The notes below the pieces were generated by a model. The model had not been told where the DNA came from and did no database searches. It saw only the letters and a list, made by a program, of their open reading frames with translations. Position numbers and translations under genes: made by a program. A stretch of DNA of 64,000 nucleotides from contig JAETXT010000005.1 in the NCBI GenBank assembly GCA_019188255.1, positions 5,456,001 to 5,520,000 of the forward strand, given 5' to 3'. Positions 24,201-38,511 of this stretch are shown here, piece by piece (the first letter of the stretch is position 1; every line of letters starts with the position of its first letter). This stretch comes from Verticillium longisporum (Eukaryota; Ascomycota; Sordariomycetes; Glomerellales; Plectosphaerellaceae).

Positions 24201-25528
24201 GTACACGCCGGCAGTAGCGCTCATGAAGAAGCGGCACCCCGAGCTGGTGAGTGCCATGAGGTGCAGGCGAGTGGTCTCACGAGACGAGATAGGGCTTATA
24301 GAGACGATCTTCAAGTTGTTTGTGATGAGAGGTGAGTTGCGAATGATCATGTGTCCGATATCGCTGAGACACTGGCTCTTCTCCTTCTCGATCACCTTGA
24401 CGAGGTCGTTGGTTCCGCTCATGTGGTACACACGGATCGTCGAAGTAGACGAAAGGGTGTAGAGAAGCTTACGCGAGTCGTCGGCGACAATCTGTACGAG
24501 GTATTCCGGGGTCTTCGCGTTCCAGAACGGAGACTGGAAAGTCACAACGCCGGTCCAACCTGGGTTGCTGTGATTGATCCTGCCGCATCGACTTGAAAAC
24601 CACCGCTCCTCCTGTTGATAATACAGTTCGTTGATATCCGTGTCGGTGCTGCCGCCGAAGAAAATGCGTCCATCGGTCGTTCCAGTGATGATCCGAACGT
24701 CGCTTCCTCGTAGGGGCAGGTCCAATTTGGTCTGGTAAAGCGAGACGCTCTTGGTACCAGATGCATTGGGCTTGGCGGAGAGACCCAGAAGGTTTATCTC
24801 CTGAGAGGTCGCGACAACGAGCATGTGGGTAATGTCGGCTACGAAAATGCCAGGCTTCGGCGGCACGAGTGCGACAGCGTGAATCGTATATTTGACGTCT
24901 TCGAAACCGATGAGCTCGGGCTCAGGCTGGGTGTAGTCCCAGAGAAACAGTGAGTTATCGATAGCAACCCACGCGTGGTTGATCTCGGCGAACAGTCCCA
25001 TGAGTGTTTGCAGCTGACTGGCGTTGTAGTGGTTGAAGATCTCGTTCGGGATTGGGTACATCTGGGTCTTGTGGAAGGGTGCCCAAGCAGAATCAATGCT
25101 GACGAGGTCATACTCAGAGGACGAGCCGGCTAGAGGAAAATCGTCAGTGAAGCTCAAGGCGGCGTGGATGATGCAAGGGCTGGAGATATCTCACATTTGG
25201 CGTACGACTCTAGATCAGGATAGTTTTGATCCCGCTGAAGAAACTCGTTGACGGCTTGGGCCGCCTTGGTGACAGGGGGCACATCGGGTGCCTGCTGCTG
25301 AATGTGCGAGGCAGCGACCAAGCCGCCGCTCATACCAGAGGTTGATGAGGTCGTGGCGGAGGACTGATTTGGCCTGGGGACGAGACTGCTGCTGGGCGCA
25401 GGATTTGCGTTCCCATCGAAGAGACGCCTTCTGACGGGGTCATCGTTGGATTGGAACCTTGAGGCGGCGGGGGTATTGAGAAACGCGCCAGGCACGGGAC
25501 GCGCCGGTGTGATTGCTGGGTACGACAT
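21222..25528 (-). CDS. NUP170: Nucleoporin Nup170/Nup155, with an apparent frameshift
   Basis: Inner-ring scaffold of the nuclear pore complex. Exons on the minus strand are 25528-25195, 25129-21994 and 21941-21222, about 1396 residues, the usual length for this family. A disordered N-tail (MSYPAITPARPVPGAF) is followed by the beta-propeller Nucleoporin_N region (NHAWVAIDNSLFLWDY is the family hallmark). A long alpha-solenoid then runs to the C-terminus, for example LFNNYADQAGYFDICLLIY and SRYSIEYGQ. The frame breaks at G5, 24142-24146; one more base joins the segment ending YIKFPPP to DQLGRTATN. Start is the ATG at 25528; the frame stays open upstream without conservation. A 52-nt intron at 21942-21993 has branch ACTAAC. 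Confidence 0.95.
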
Positions 25529-26302
25529 TTTCGAGCTGGAGAGGTCGTGGATGGAAGGTGGTCGAGGGTCGAGGGTCGATATGGCTTCACCGATCGAGGC
25601 AGCGCGTGGCCAGCGAAGGCTTGTTGTCGCGGTATGCAACCACCATCAACAACAAGAAAAGAAGATGGTGGAGCAATTGCCGTCGAGGGAGCTGGGTTGG
25701 CGAAGGCACTGGGGTCTCCTCCCACGGGTTGATGGATGGCCCTTTGATGGAGCAAGGTGACAGGGTGAGTTATCGAAGCAGCAGCGAGATGCAGCTGGCA
25801 ATTGTCAGTGCTTGAGCGTCGGAGGTCGAAAGGCTGCACCTGTTCCCGGGCAGCGCGTGGGAATTTTCGCGACAGGGAACGACTGGAGCTGGAAAGGTGC
25901 TCTGGGTGGTACCTCGCGCTTAGCCCGTTTCGGGGGCAAGGCTGAGGAGAGCTTGGGGCCCACCAAACGAGCTCCATGACTGAGCATGACTCTCCCCGAC
26001 TTTTTGTCACATGTCGACGAAAATGATGACGATGCATGGTCAATTCAAGAAACCCAAGACGTACAGATTCCACGCTCGTTTATTCATCACGGTTCCTCTT
26101 TAACAACGCATCCAGCCGTTTTGTATGAAGCCTGCGACATGATCATGGGTCTGTCCATATTCGTCCTCTGGTTACCCTAGTTTCTTCTCTTCAGCACCAT
26201 GCCGCCTGACAAGCTGTACATCACGGCCTCATAGTTCCAAACAGTCTCAGCCTTTGGCTTTTTCATCCTAAAGCAGAATATCAAATCGGCGAGGTGCACA
26301 TC
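25529..26302. other. nup170 upstream region and Ifa38 3' flank
   Basis: Both neighbours are transcribed on the minus strand. The frames seen (25330-26073 minus, 25446-25760 plus) are shadows or leader sequence of nup170. No other element is supported. Confidence 0.5.
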
Positions 26303-27366
26303 TTAAGCCTTCTTGGCCTCGCGCTCGGCCTTGCGAAGCGCCCGCCTGCGAATATCCTTGTGCATCTTTCCATTGTACCAGATGCCCAGGGCGTTTCCGG
26401 TACCGAGAGTGCTCTCGAGAGCCCAGACCATGATTGAGTGCGTCCACCAGGGGGTGTAGGTGTATGCCCAGTTCTGGTAGCTTCCTGATCCGATCTTGCC
26501 AAGCGTGGCCTTGACGAAGTTCTTGGGCGTGGGGATCAGGGCGCTGGCGCGGCGGACCTTGCTCATGGCAGTCGTGATGAGGTAGCTGAGCACGAGCTGT
26601 GTATCGACGCCGGACGGCTTGAGCTCCTCGGCGAGAGAGCTGTTCCAGTGCTGGAGGAAGGCCTTGCTGCCGGAGTAGGTGGCGAGGTAGGGGGGGGGGT
26701 CCAGCCGGCAAAGGAGCCCATGGTCAGGATGAGGCCCTTCTTACGCTGCACCATGATAGGCGCGATGATGGATGTCGTCTTCAGGGTGCCCAGGCAGTTG
26801 ATGGTGACGATGCTCTGCAGCTCCTCACGGGTCGTGTCGACAAAGGAGACGGGGATGCTGTGGCTCTGGCCGACGTTGTTGATGAGGATGGCGACGTCGA
26901 GACCAGCAACGGTCGCGGCGAGGGCGTCGTAATCGGCGTTGTCGTCACGGGCAAAGTCCATGGCCAGGATCTTGGACTGGACCTTGGGATACTTCTGCTC
27001 GAGCTCGGCGGCGAAGGCCTCGAGCTTGGACTTGGTTCGGGAAACGAGGACGACGTTGAAGCCCTTGCTAGCAAGCTGGAGAGCGAACTCCTTGCCCAGG
27101 CCGTCGGAGGCACCGGTGACAACGGCCCAGCTACCGGGCTTGCCATACTTGCGAAGCTGCGAATCATCCGGTCAGCACAGGGTCAAGAGTTGCGACTAGG
27201 TGGACGAGGGCCAACTAACGCTGGTGCCGCTGGGAACGAAGACGCTTAGGAGGAACTGGAAGTAAGACAGGGCCTTGGTCGCAACAAACAGAGCTCCAAT
27301 GCCTGCCAGCACAGTCAGTGCCGACGGCGGCAGCCTGTCGAGGAATTCCGTCAGAATGGTTTGCAT
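26303..27366 (-). CDS. IFA38: Very-long-chain 3-oxoacyl-CoA reductase (ketoreductase), with an apparent frameshift
   Basis: ER-membrane enzyme that reduces 3-ketoacyl-CoA in the fatty-acid elongation cycle, feeding sphingolipid synthesis. Exons on the minus strand are 27366-27220 and 27156-26303, about 333 residues. An N-terminal membrane helix ([19 protein letters not shown]) precedes a short-chain dehydrogenase fold with the NADPH motif [12 protein letters not shown], then [11 protein letters not shown], and the catalytic Tyr-x3-Lys in TYSGSKAF. The C-terminus ends EREAKKA. A run of ten G on the plus strand (26690-26699) breaks the frame just before YLATYSGSK; one added base (or two fewer) restores it. 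The two halves are otherwise fully conserved, so homopolymer miscounting is the likely cause. Confidence 0.93.
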
Positions 27367-27882
27367 CTTGGCTGTCAAATAGGTATTCTTGCGATAAGTG
27401 GAGGAGCAAAAAAAAAACCGCCAGTCTGGACAGATCAGACAGAGGTCCAAAAAGGAGAGAGGGGCCGAGGCTTCAGGCACGGAAAGTCAAACAGTTCGCA
27501 GACGAGACGGAGCCCCGGCCGAAATTGTTGAGGTGCACACCTCCCGACCGAAAATCAATCAACGCGTCCTCCCCCCCAGCAGAGGGGAGCTAAGAAGCCG
27601 ACGTCAGACGACAGCTGCTGGCAGCCGCACACTGCTATGGAAGCGACTTCAGGGGGTCCCCTTGCCCTGGAAGCTGGCATAAGCACCCAAGGCGCTCGAA
27701 AAGATCCGCTGCTGCACCTCACCGTCAGCCAATCTCCGAATCAGGGATTGTCTTCATCCTGTGACGCCGCCCAAGTACAAGAAGCAGAGGCTGCCCTTTC
27801 TAGTGTTGAATGCGCTCGCCACGTACCCTCAAGCTCACACCAAGCTCGCCATTCGAATACACTTGTCGAAATCGCCGCTGCA
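27367..27882. promoter_or_regulatory. Divergent promoter shared by IFA38 (-) and ERG28 (+)
   Basis: A 516-bp gap separates two head-to-head genes of ER lipid synthesis. An A-run lies at 27408-27417 near the IFA38 start. No TATA box or sterol-regulatory motif is convincing. The arrangement would allow joint control, but that is inference. Confidence 0.5.
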
Positions 27883-28480
27883 ATGGTCACCATCGCCGAC
27901 CTCCTCCCCTCCTCGCAGGGCCTTCTTCCCTACTACATGATACTCGTACGGTCCTGACTACCCCTCCTCGCCCAGCATTCCAAGACACCAAGTTGACCAA
28001 TGCCGTCCCCCACCCTCTTAGGTCTCCTTGATCTCCGTTGGCAACTCGGCCCAGTGTCTCTTGACTCTCCACTTCACCCGCCGTATCTACTGCAACAAGT
28101 TTGTCACCAACACGAGCCTGGCGCCGAAATCCGCCCTGCGTGACCCCGAGGACTCGGTCCACAAGCTCGTGCTCGCCACGAACCGCGCCGCCGCCGGCAA
28201 TGCCACCGACCAGGTCACGCCCCTCGCCGCCCGCCTCTTCGCGACCTGGACCCTCCTCGCCGCCGTCGTGCGCATGTACGCCGCCTACCACCTGGAGCAC
28301 GCCCACATGTACGACCTCGTCCTATGGACCTACGTCGTCGCGCTCGGCCACTTCCTCAGCGAGATGTTCGTCTTCAAGACGGTCAAGTTTGGCGCCCCCT
28401 CCGTGTCGCCCCTCATCGTCGCCACAACGGCCATGATCTGGATGCCGATGCAGAGGGGTTACTACGTCCAGCTGCCTTAA
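27883..28480 (+). CDS. ERG28: Ergosterol biosynthesis protein 28
   Basis: ER membrane scaffold that tethers the sterol C-4 demethylation enzymes (Erg25/Erg26/Erg27 complex). Exons are 27883-27945 and 28022-28480, 173 residues. The protein starts MVTIADLLPSSQGLLPYY and has family motifs TLHFTRRIYCN, QVTPLAARLFATWTLL and VRMYAAYHL. About four hydrophobic helices are visible. The intron uses a GTACGG donor and a TTAG acceptor and keeps phase 0. It ends 195 bp from the convergent uridylyltransferase gene. Confidence 0.93.
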
Positions 28481-28675
28481 CTAGGGGGTTAAATACAAGC
28501 CGGGGGAGGGGCTCGCTCGGCGCACGCTGCACACCAAAGGAGGAGGAGGAAGAGGGCACATTGCATCACTAGAACGCTAGGAGACGCAGCGAGCGTCAAT
28601 TGACGCGTCATGATACACAATTCTTCGTTAACTTGTTCTATTTCGCGCTTTGCTTTTCACCTAAACTCCTGGCTT

Positions 28676-31533
<2,858 letters not shown>

Positions 31534-33201
31534 ATGGGCGTGATTCGAAAGAAGACCGCCACGCGCGGCGGCGAAGGCGGAGTCAAATACCACTGCGATG
31601 TCTGCTCGGTGGACATCACATCAACCGTAAGTCTTCATGTCAACCCGAGTCCTTGCGCCCGGCGCGTGGCACGCCGCATGCGAATCTTGGACTGACCTCG
31701 CCCCTCGCAGGTGCGCATTAGATGCGCGCATAGCGCATGCCCCGACTACGATCTCTGCGTCAGTTGCTTCTCCCAAGGCAGCTCTAGCGGCAACCACAAA
31801 CCGGATACCCACCCGTTCCGCGTCATCGAACAAAACTCCTTCCCCATATTCGATGCCGACTGGGGCGCGGACGAGGAGCAGCTCATGCTGGAGGGCGCTG
31901 AGACGTACGGTCTCGGATCGTGGGCTGACATTGCCGACCACATTGGCGGCTTCCGCAACAAGGATGAAGTACGCGATCATTATCTCAAAATCTACGTTGA
32001 CTCGCCGGCGTTCCCTCTGCCGAAAAGATGCAGCCCGCACGATATGGAACTGGCCAACGAGATCTCAAGAGAAGACTTCCAAGCGAAGAAGAAGGCAAGG
32101 ATCGAGGAGCGCAAAGAGGCTGCTAAGAACGCCCCAGCCCTCCAGCCCAAAACGAAACCAACGGCGTCAGTACCATCTTGCCACGAGATCCAAGGATACA
32201 TGCCCGGTCGTCTCGAGTTCGAAACAGAATACGCAAACGAGGCGGAAGAGGCGGTGCAACTCATGCAGTTCGATCCAGGCGATGGTATCAACGAGCGAAC
32301 CGGCCAGATCGAGCCGGAGATGGATCTGAAACTCACCGTCATGGATATTTACAATGCACGACTCACACAGCGTGTGAACCGCAATAAGGTCATTTTCGAG
32401 CACAACCTGCTAGAGTATAGGGAGAACAACAAGCAGGAGAAGAAGAAGAGCAAGGAAGAGAGAGACCTCCTGACGAAAGCCAAGCCATTCGCACGGATTA
32501 TGAACCACGACGATTTCGAGGAGCTCAACATCGGACTTATGGATGAGCTCAACCTCCGACAAGCCATCGGACAGCTACAAGACTGGCGCAACATGGGCAT
32601 CGGCGACCTTCGAAGCGGCGAGAAATACGAGCAAGAAAAGGCATCACGCGTGCAGAAGGCTGTGCCCATGGGTTCCATGGACCGCGACCGTCTGGCGTCC
32701 GTTCAACGTAGCAAGGCTGCCGCCGCCGTGCCAGATCCACCGAGCGGTGCGGCTCAGCTCCTGGCGCCCGAGCTGTCGATTCGCCTGGCGCCACAGACAA
32801 ATGGGGTCAACGGCGAGACTGGCGAGACAAAACCCACAATCAACGGCCACGGCGACATTGCAGCGACAAACGGCAGTGTCGTGGTTGCCAACGGCACAGG
32901 CCCCGTCACGCGCCAGAAGTCCATGCCGACACCTATTGCCGGCATCACGCCCATGACTCTCACCCAAGAGTCGGCGCCAGACCTACATCTGTTGACGCCC
33001 GAAGAAGTCAAGCTCTGCGAGATTGTGCGACTGCAGCCCAAGCCATACATTATGATCAAGGAACAGATCATGAGCCACGCGGTCAAGGGCAACGGCGCGC
33101 TTAAGAAGAAGCAGGTCCGTGAGATCTGCCGACTGGACTCACACAAGGGTGGACGTATTTTTGACTTTTTCGTCACGGCGGGCTGGATAGGTCGGGCTTG
33201 A
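31534..33201 (+). CDS. ADA2: Ada2, SAGA histone-acetyltransferase adaptor
   Basis: Transcriptional adaptor of SAGA/ADA that stimulates Gcn5 histone acetylation. Exons are 31534-31626 and 31711-33201, giving 527 residues. A ZZ zinc finger ([10 protein letters not shown], then [11 protein letters not shown]) occupies about residues 19-70. A SANT domain follows ([34 protein letters not shown]). The middle contains the [16 protein letters not shown] region, and a C-terminal SWIRM domain runs from [19 protein letters not shown] to the end ([17 protein letters not shown]). Intron 1 is GTAAGT...CGCAG. No frame problem is seen. Confidence 0.97.
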
Positions 33202-33763
33202 CAGTGTGGCAAGGAGCAGATGGTTTTGATTTCGTAGTCTGTATAAATGAGATACCCCACCGGCATGCACTCATGCCGATGGCGATGAGATGGTCCCCAA
33301 GAGGTGGAAATGAAAGCACGGCCCGGGCATGTGGAGTTGGGTTATCAGGATGGATGGTGTTGTTGTGTTCTCTGGCAGGATAAGTGGCGTCCAAAGGTGC
33401 ATACTTGCAATGAGGAAGCGATAGGACCTTTTTGATGAAGAAAACATATGGCTAGCTGACCTTACTTGATGTGATGCCATTGCCGACCCAGCGCCTTGGG
33501 ATGGTCTCCTCGCATGCACAGTGGTCGATGCTCCGCTCGGATGTGATGCCGAGAGTGACCCCTGAATAATCACATGACACTGATAAGACGCTTATCAGCT
33601 TAGGAATTCGCCATACGACCAGTTGTTCGTATCCGAACAATTGAGGGATGCCAAAGGGACCGTTTTCGCGACGCGCCCCGAAGATATGCCTAGGTTGATA
33701 CCATAAAAGTACCTCATTCTGACGGTCAGCCACTGTGCGCGCGCCTTTATCAGATCGCTCGCA
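33202..33763. other. Intergenic region
   Basis: ADA2 3' flank and upstream flank of the following gene. No supported feature. Confidence 0.45.
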
Positions 33764-34778
33764 ATGGCCGTGTTAACGCATCTACTCGGCCTTGGCCTTG
33801 GCCTCATCCAGCTCGCCGCCGCCGCAGGCATTGACGACAGCCTGCCTTCGTATCATTATGGTGCTCCTATCCAGGTCGAGTGCATGAACCGCAGCTCGTG
33901 AGTGCATTTCTCCCTTCTCAGTCGCTCCGGAGAAACAAGAAACGCTGTTCTCTGAGGACAGAACCCCCCCCGCTCCGTCGGTAGTCGATGGACGCACTGA
34001 CGCAGAGAACATCAGAGACACGGGCGAACACCTCGAAGACGCGAATCACCAGCTCATCTGGATCCCGTTCCCCGAATGCAGCGAGACCGGCAAGCCGCTC
34101 GAGTTCGCCTACGGCCACGAAGGCGAGGTCAACTGCACGATCCCCATGATTGACGACCCCTTCTTCCACCTTCTCGAGTTCTACATCCACAACGACGCGC
34201 CGCTCTCGTGCCGGCTCCCCTCGCGGCCGGCGCCCCACGTCGAGATTGCGGGCCAGAAGCCGCCGGAGCGCGAGTACGTGCCGCTCGTCTTCGCGCTCGC
34301 CGGCACCCTCCAGCTGTCGCACCTGCACATTAGCACGCACCTCAACGTGCTCCTGCACTCGGTGCCCAAGCACCACATCCACCCGCACGACTCGGGCGTC
34401 CTCGACTCGGGCGCCGCCTACAGCACGAGCCCGCTGAGCCACATGCAGGGCACCGCCTCGAAGCGCCTCGTCATCGGCGACCCCCTGCCGCTCTCCTTCT
34501 CCGTCCGCTGGTTCCCGACGCCGGCGCTGCCCAAGACGGAGGGCACCGTCGAGTGGCAGGGCATGGGCGGCCACATTTACGCGAGCACCGTCTTTTACAG
34601 CATTGTCAGCTTTGGCGCCGGCGTCACCGTGGCCGGCGCCTACTTCCTCGGCGTCGTGCTGCCCAAGAGGCTGAAGAACAGGACCCTCGGCGGTGCGACG
34701 CCGCTGGGCTACGGTGTCAATGGGGTCGGCGTCGGGAACGGATGGGGGTACTCGAAGGCTTCGAAACGTCTCGACTGA
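33764..34778 (+). CDS. Type I membrane protein of unknown function
   Basis: Exons are 33764-33897 and 34016-34778, giving 298 residues; the acceptor CATCAG at 34015 is the one that keeps phase. A signal peptide (MAVLTHLLGLGLGLIQLAAAAG) leads into a lumenal or extracellular domain with several Cys (VECMNRSS, PFPECSETG, EVNCTIPM, PLSCRLP) that could pair. One membrane helix follows (FYSIVSFGAGVTVAGAYFLG), then a short basic cytosolic tail (PKRLKNRT). Two NxS/T sites precede the helix. The layout suggests a secretory-pathway protein. I do not recognise the family and assign no function. Confidence 0.75.
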
Positions 34779-35046
34779 GGGGTATCAGTATAGACCAAGG
34801 CACCTGTGTATGTGTGTATGTGTGGTTGATTGGTGCGTTCTACGACGTGATGTTACATATTGGCGAGATGGACGCCGTGGACAAATGGTTTTGGCTGTAT
34901 GCCTGTATGTTCTGGGGAGCGTCATGGGTTTTATTTTTCTATCTCTTGTTACATGGGTGGGATCACTTTCCCTCCCGCCTGCATGAAGTGTATGACTAGA
35001 ACAAAAATTGTTCCGCCTCCAGAAGAAGAGGCAAGATGGCAAATGC

Positions 35047-35750
35047 TCACTCGTTCTTCTTTGTCTTAATGGCCTTTGTCTGATCCGCCGCCTTCGCCCG
35101 AGCCAAAAGCCGGTGGCCCATGTCGTAGGCAAGAATGCTCGCTAGACTCTGTCAGTTTGCGACAACCTCAACATCAAGGAAACTCGGCTGAACGTACGGA
35201 TGAGTACCCAAGGGCCGTAGATCAAGAACATAAAGTTGGCCTTCTCGGACGTGCTGTACACGGCACGATCCCAGTAGGGCACGTCAAAGACGCATGTCAG
35301 GGTCGTCAGGGCGACCTCGACGCCGTAGACGAGGCCCTCCAGCACGAGGCCAGGCGAGGCGCCCTTGGTGTGGTCCTCGGGGAGGGGGGGCATCCAGAAG
35401 TCCATGGGCTGCTGGTAGGCAATCTCGAGATAGGTGAAGAGCAGGAACCACGAGGGCAGCTCGTCGTGCGGCGTGACAAAGTACCGGTCGTTGTAAGCGT
35501 CAATGTAGTACTGACGCAGGCGGAACAGGATGCGCAAAGGCGAGCCTTCAGAATTGCCCATTGTGGGCGGGTAGAACGGCGGGAGGTCGACAACTGGCTC
35601 TCATTAGGCTCAGGCTTTCTTCGACGAATAAGACAAAATCGCCTCAGAGAATCACATCCGAGGTTAATGCTTACGTAGAATCGCAATCAGCTGGATGCCG
35701 AAAATGATCATGTAGACATAGTCCCGGCGCAGCTTAGGTGAGGCAGACAT
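35047..35750 (-). CDS. EXPERA-domain membrane protein (TMEM97/EBP-like)
   Basis: Four-helix ER membrane protein of the EXPERA superfamily, which includes sterol isomerases and sigma-2 receptor/TMEM97. Exons 1 and 2 are clear: 35750-35675 and 35593 downward. Typical features are a first helix (MIIFGIQLIAIL), LVDLPPFYPP, SWFLLFTYLEIAYQQP and FMFLIYGPW. The 3' end is uncertain. A consensus GTACGT donor at 35197 is out of phase with the acceptor at 35149. A weaker GTACTC donor at 35207 is in phase and gives 187 residues ending IKTKKNE (exon 2 35593-35208, exon 3 35148-35047). Without splicing the frame stops at 35142. Substrate is unknown. Confidence 0.78.
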
Positions 35751-36111
35751 GATGGGCTTTGCGGAGACCTTGCGACTGCTGGTAAGCTGGATGACGTCGC
35801 TCAATGGTAAGAAGATGATGAAACGTGAAGAATCCCGATGCCGACGTTTCTTCACTCTGTCGCGTGTTCGCGATCTGTCAGATGAGATGATGGTTAATAC
35901 TGCAGATAAGGTTTACAGTGGAACACGAGCCGCACAACTGCAGCCAGCTGGCGTCTGCCCCTATTCTTCTAGACTCGTCCCGGTCATCGCCGCCCGCCGC
36001 TCTGTCTGGAGAAGACATCTCCAACGTTTGAACCACATCTACGGTAGGATGGTCCCAATTCTCGCTCGATTGCTACGAGTCTTTTCCCAAGCACTTACTC
36101 AGATGATGTCC
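35751..36111. other. Intergenic region
   Basis: About 360 bp; upstream of the EXPERA gene and 3' flank of the PEBP gene. No supported feature. Confidence 0.45.
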
Positions 36112-37097
36112 CTACAATAGCGCGACTACGAGGAAGAATGTCGCCAGGAAACCCGCAAATGAGACCATGGATACTGAACCCGAACTGGGCACCGGGCTGT
36201 TCCCGCTGCCCTCAGCCGTTCCATTGCCGCCAGCGGCATCAATGGTGAAATAGGTTCCTCCGATGGCCGGTCCAAGGCCAGCTTGGGTGCGGAACTGGAC
36301 CAGCTGTAATGCATCATCAGCCAACAGTCAAGACACAGGAAACCGCCTAAGCCTCATCATGGAGCATGACGGCTGGCAGCGAAGAGGACACCCACATCGA
36401 ACTTCTGCCTATCATCGGCAACAAGACCCACGGAATCGAATCCCGCGCCGTTGAGCGCCTCGGGCTGCACGTATAGCAGGTAGATGTACCTGTGCACGCC
36501 CGTGCCAGCGGGGGTGCCGGTGGGCCGTAGCTCGTGAACGGCGCAGAAGAATTGACGAGCGTCGACGCCGTCGAGAGGACTGAGGAGACATTCGTGCCGA
36601 CGGTGAAGTTGCCGGCAAGGTAGTGTCTGATGCTGCGGTTCGTGGGGTTGGCGCGGCTGGGGGCGTCAGGCCCGACCTGGTTGTCAAGTCAGCCCTTACG
36701 AGAACCTAACCTGCGGAACACCCAGGGGCGAGGCGAAAGCTTCACTTACCATGACGATGATGAAGCGTGTCGAGTCGGTCACGTTGGTGGCATTCGCGAT
36801 GCCCTCGACGCTGAACTCTTGCGGGGCCACAGCCTCTGCGGTGGACAGCTCCGTGCCCGGCGCGATCAGCGCGGCGCCTTGACCATCTCCCGTGTTATAG
36901 CTGGCGTAGAAAGCCACTGTCGGGTTAAAGGCAGCGAGGACGTCGGGGACGATGCCGCCGGCTGTAAAGGCGGTGCCAAAGTCCTGCACTGAGACGCTTG
37001 AGGCCGCGAGGCCCTCAGCGGCGACATTGCCTTCATCGCCGTGGCCAAAAACAAAAGGCAAAACGACCGCCAAAGCGAAGATTGCCGTATTTCTCAT
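36112..37097 (-). CDS. Secreted PEBP-family protein with GPI-type C-terminus, with an apparent frameshift
   Basis: Phosphatidylethanolamine-binding protein fold directed to the secretory pathway. Exons on the minus strand are 37097-36750, 36676-36396 and 36303-36112, about 273 residues. A signal peptide (MRNTAIFALAVVLPFVFGHG) precedes the fold. PEBP hallmarks are the DPDAPSR-like VGPDAPSRANP, the HYLAGNF strand, and GVHRYIYLLY. The C-terminus (SSGSVSMVSFAGFLATFF) has a small-residue site plus hydrophobic tail, the pattern of a GPI signal. The second hallmark is reached only if one base is added in G5 at 36510-36514. Most PEBPs are cytosolic, so the secretion signals are notable. The ligand or role is not known. 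Confidence 0.85.
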
Positions 37098-38511
37098 GAT
37101 CGAGAGTTGATTGAGCGCCAACCAGTGGGTAGTTTGGGTAGGCTCGTAACGGAATTAGAGCGCTGAGTAGTCGTGACCGTCGTGATGCGTAGCGACAGAG
37201 ACAGATGCACAGCACCTTTGTAAAGCAAAAGAAGAGAGATAAAAAAACTACTGACTGCTACGAGACATAGAACTGTCCACTGCGGGACACCGTCGTGTCT
37301 CGTGGTGTGCCTTTATACCTGTCCTGACGAAGCGTGCGTCTCGAGGCTTCCCTCATGTTTTCGTCGGCTGCGAGAACATCTGCGCCATCAGCAGCCGAAA
37401 CATGCGCAACGGACCCAACGGATCATGATCAAAACATGCTCAAAGGAAGTCCCAAACATTGCGCATGACGAGACCTGAAGAGTGTAGCTGAATCGAGCTT
37501 CCGTTGCGGGCGCTAGCATGAGCATTGGGCATTGGCGCCTCCCAGAGTTTCAAAAACTTGCGCACCTGTTCCTACATCCGTGTCAGCCTCAGCCATTTCT
37601 GATTTTGACGAATTCACATGTAAGCATCTTCGGGTGCCATTTGAGCTCGCTTAACCTTTTCTCCAATCTCCATCCTAACTCTCAAGCCAAGAAAAGAACC
37701 TGGCAAGCCGGACAGACAGATCAGTGTAGCTGGCACACTGAACGAATCATGCTAAGAGAATGGAATACAGAGCAAGCCAGTCTGAATTCAGAATGAAACC
37801 AGCACATGAGAACCCTCTGCGTCCGGAGAATCAACATGTCGTTTTGGAAGGTTACGTGACTTTTTAGTCTTCCGGTCACAAAACACCAAAACATGGCGGG
37901 CTTATACTGTCCTGCGATCACACAGTCCCCCGAGTAAGACACATCGTAAGCCCCTAAAACAAGTAGGCTTTTCGAGTTACGATTGAAGGAAAAGTAGCGG
38001 ATCCCCAACGTGATGAAGCAGTCCTTGAAGCAGAACCCTTTCCGCCCGGTCTACATGGGCGCGGGGTAGGTAAAGCAGTGCCGCAGATACGATCAGCATC
38101 GTCAACGTAAGCTACAGAACACGGCAATCAGTGCCGTGGTCTGGGATACCATTTACAGTATCATCGCGGGTGGGTACTGACGTCAATATCCTGACCGCTG
38201 CACAAACAGGAGCTTGGCGGCGGTTGGTGGCTTGGGTAATATTCAAGACGTGACGTTGAGCAATTGACCCCGCATACTGCAGATGTGAGAATCGAGAAGA
38301 AACAGGAGCTGTTGGGTGGGTGGCCTTCGAGGATGAATGAGAGGTGCTTGGCCCAGACTGCGTTGGGATCTCGGCGTATCCGATTGTCTCTCGTTTCTCT
38401 GCGTCTTGAAGTGGTGCAGTCTGCTCTGCGATTCAACTTCCAATACAGGCCGCATTGCGCACCGAAACATATCTAGTCGGATCAGATCTGTACGCGATTG
38501 AAGACAGAAAC
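37098..38511. other. Divergent intergenic region
   Basis: 1.4 kb between the PEBP gene (-) and the methyltransferase gene (+). No domain-bearing frame, no clear repeat. Confidence 0.5.
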
